Shown piece after piece: positions 5,617 through 5,803 of a stretch of 5,803 nucleotides of DNA. This stretch comes from Caldifarciminota bacterium (GTDB lineage Bacteria > Hydrothermota > Tepidihabitantia > Tepidihabitantales > Tepidihabitantaceae). The translations under genes were made by a program, and so were the position numbers. A model generated the notes under the pieces. It worked only from the letters and a program-made list of their open reading frames with translations. It made no database searches and was not told where the DNA came from. The DNA is taken from NCBI GenBank assembly GCA_016935775.1, contig JAFGQF010000040.1, forward strand, positions 1 through 5,803, read 5' to 3'. Position 1 is the first letter of the stretch. Each line of letters starts with the position of its first letter.

Positions 5617-5644
5617 GGCCGGCGGGCGCGATTGCCTGCCGGCC
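5617..5644 (+). terminator. Strong GC hairpin, ruvB terminator or 5' leader structure
   Basis: GGCCGGCGGGC (5617-5627) pairs with GCCTGCCGGCC (5634-5644): 11 pairs including one G-U, with a 6-nt loop. A short T run (5650-5653) follows, but only after TGACG, so it is a weak intrinsic terminator by sequence. It lies 43 nt beyond ruvB but downstream of the predicted promoter, so it would also form the very 5' end of the next mRNA. It could end ruvB transcripts, attenuate the new transcript or protect its 5' end. Confidence 0.45.
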
Positions 5645-5672
5645 TGACGTTTTGAAGGGGCCGTTTCTCTTC

Positions 5673-5678
5673 GGAGGT
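5673..5678 (+). promoter_or_regulatory. Ribosome binding site for the exported-protein gene
   Basis: GGAGGT ends 6 nt before the ATG at 5685. The strong match and spacing make this start convincing even though the gene is cut off. Confidence 0.8.
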
Positions 5679-5684
5679 AACCGA

Positions 5685-5803
5685 ATGCGCGCACTGGCAC
5701 TACTGCTGCTTCCCGGGCTGATGCTGGCCGCGGCCGGCACGGTCGAGCAGACCCTTGACTTCGCCCCGGGCGATTTCGTCTTCGACAAGACCAACGGGTT
5801 CGA
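5685..5803 (+). CDS. 5' end of an exported protein of unknown function (partial)
   Basis: The 39 complete codons visible start with a classic signal peptide: M-R, a hydrophobic core at 3-14 (ALALLLLPGLML), then AAAG. Cleavage after Ala17 or Gly18 is likely. The mature N-terminus reads TVEQTLDFAPGDFVFDKTNGF, in which alternating aromatic and acidic residues suggest beta structure. Together with the PorV-like gene this fits a secreted or outer-membrane product. No lipobox cysteine is present, so it is not a lipoprotein by this signal. The gene has its own promoter and a strong ribosome site and is therefore probably not part of the ruv operon. The start resembles propeptides of some secreted peptidases, but too little is visible to name a family. 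Confidence 0.75.
   Translation, partial: MRALALLLLPGLMLAAAGTVEQTLDFAPGDFVFDKTNGF

Noticed and set aside
1..5803. Search for mobile elements, CRISPR arrays, tRNA/rRNA, toxin-antitoxin pairs or a new defence system
   Set aside because: I found no direct repeat series, transposase, RNA-gene signature or unexplained gene cluster. Every stretch over 300 bases is covered by a recognised family.

Overview
This GC-rich, gene-dense bacterial window holds two divergent gene groups, plus gene fragments at both edges. The product types are a conserved housekeeping set beside a PorV/PorQ-type outer-membrane beta-barrel and an exported protein. That points to a Gram-negative (diderm) bacterium. GC-rich members of poorly cultured phyla such as candidate division WOR-3/TA06 are a plausible source, but this is inference from gene content only.

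Left half, minus strand. A tightly packed trio reads right to left: a PorV/PorQ-family outer-membrane protein (1714-2625), a YhaM-type OB-fold/HD-domain 3'-5' exoribonuclease (748-1701) and the 16S rRNA G527 methyltransferase RsmG (85-735). Both gaps are exactly 12 nt, all three genes share one reading frame, and none has a clear Shine-Dalgarno sequence before its first start. A hairpin at 40-66 follows rsmG. The extreme left edge may carry the first 11 codons of a minus-strand TusA-like sulfur carrier.

Centre. The 113-bp spacer 2626-2738 is a divergent control region. It holds a consensus-like promoter facing left (TTGACA-17-TAACTT) whose predicted start point falls on the ATG of the porV-like gene, which suggests a leaderless mRNA. 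A second strong promoter faces right (TTGACT-16-TACAAT).

Right half, plus strand. The operon yebC-ruvC-ruvA-ruvB (2739-5573) encodes a YebC/PmpR/TACO1-family protein and the complete Holliday-junction machinery: RuvC resolvase, RuvA junction-binding protein and RuvB AAA+ branch-migration motor. Packing is very tight: ruvC overlaps or abuts yebC, ruvC/ruvA overlap by ATGA, and ruvA/ruvB are 3 nt apart. The ruvC start is puzzling because no ATG/GTG/TTG lies where the family N-terminus should begin. After ruvB, a further strong promoter (TTGACC-16-TAGAAT) precedes a GC-rich hairpin and a well-spaced Shine-Dalgarno. These lead into the start of an exported protein that is cut off by the window end.

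I see no mobile element, CRISPR array, tRNA, rRNA or clearly new defence-type system. The window is mainly conserved housekeeping DNA, and the points of interest are in gene starts, leaders and a few residue substitutions.
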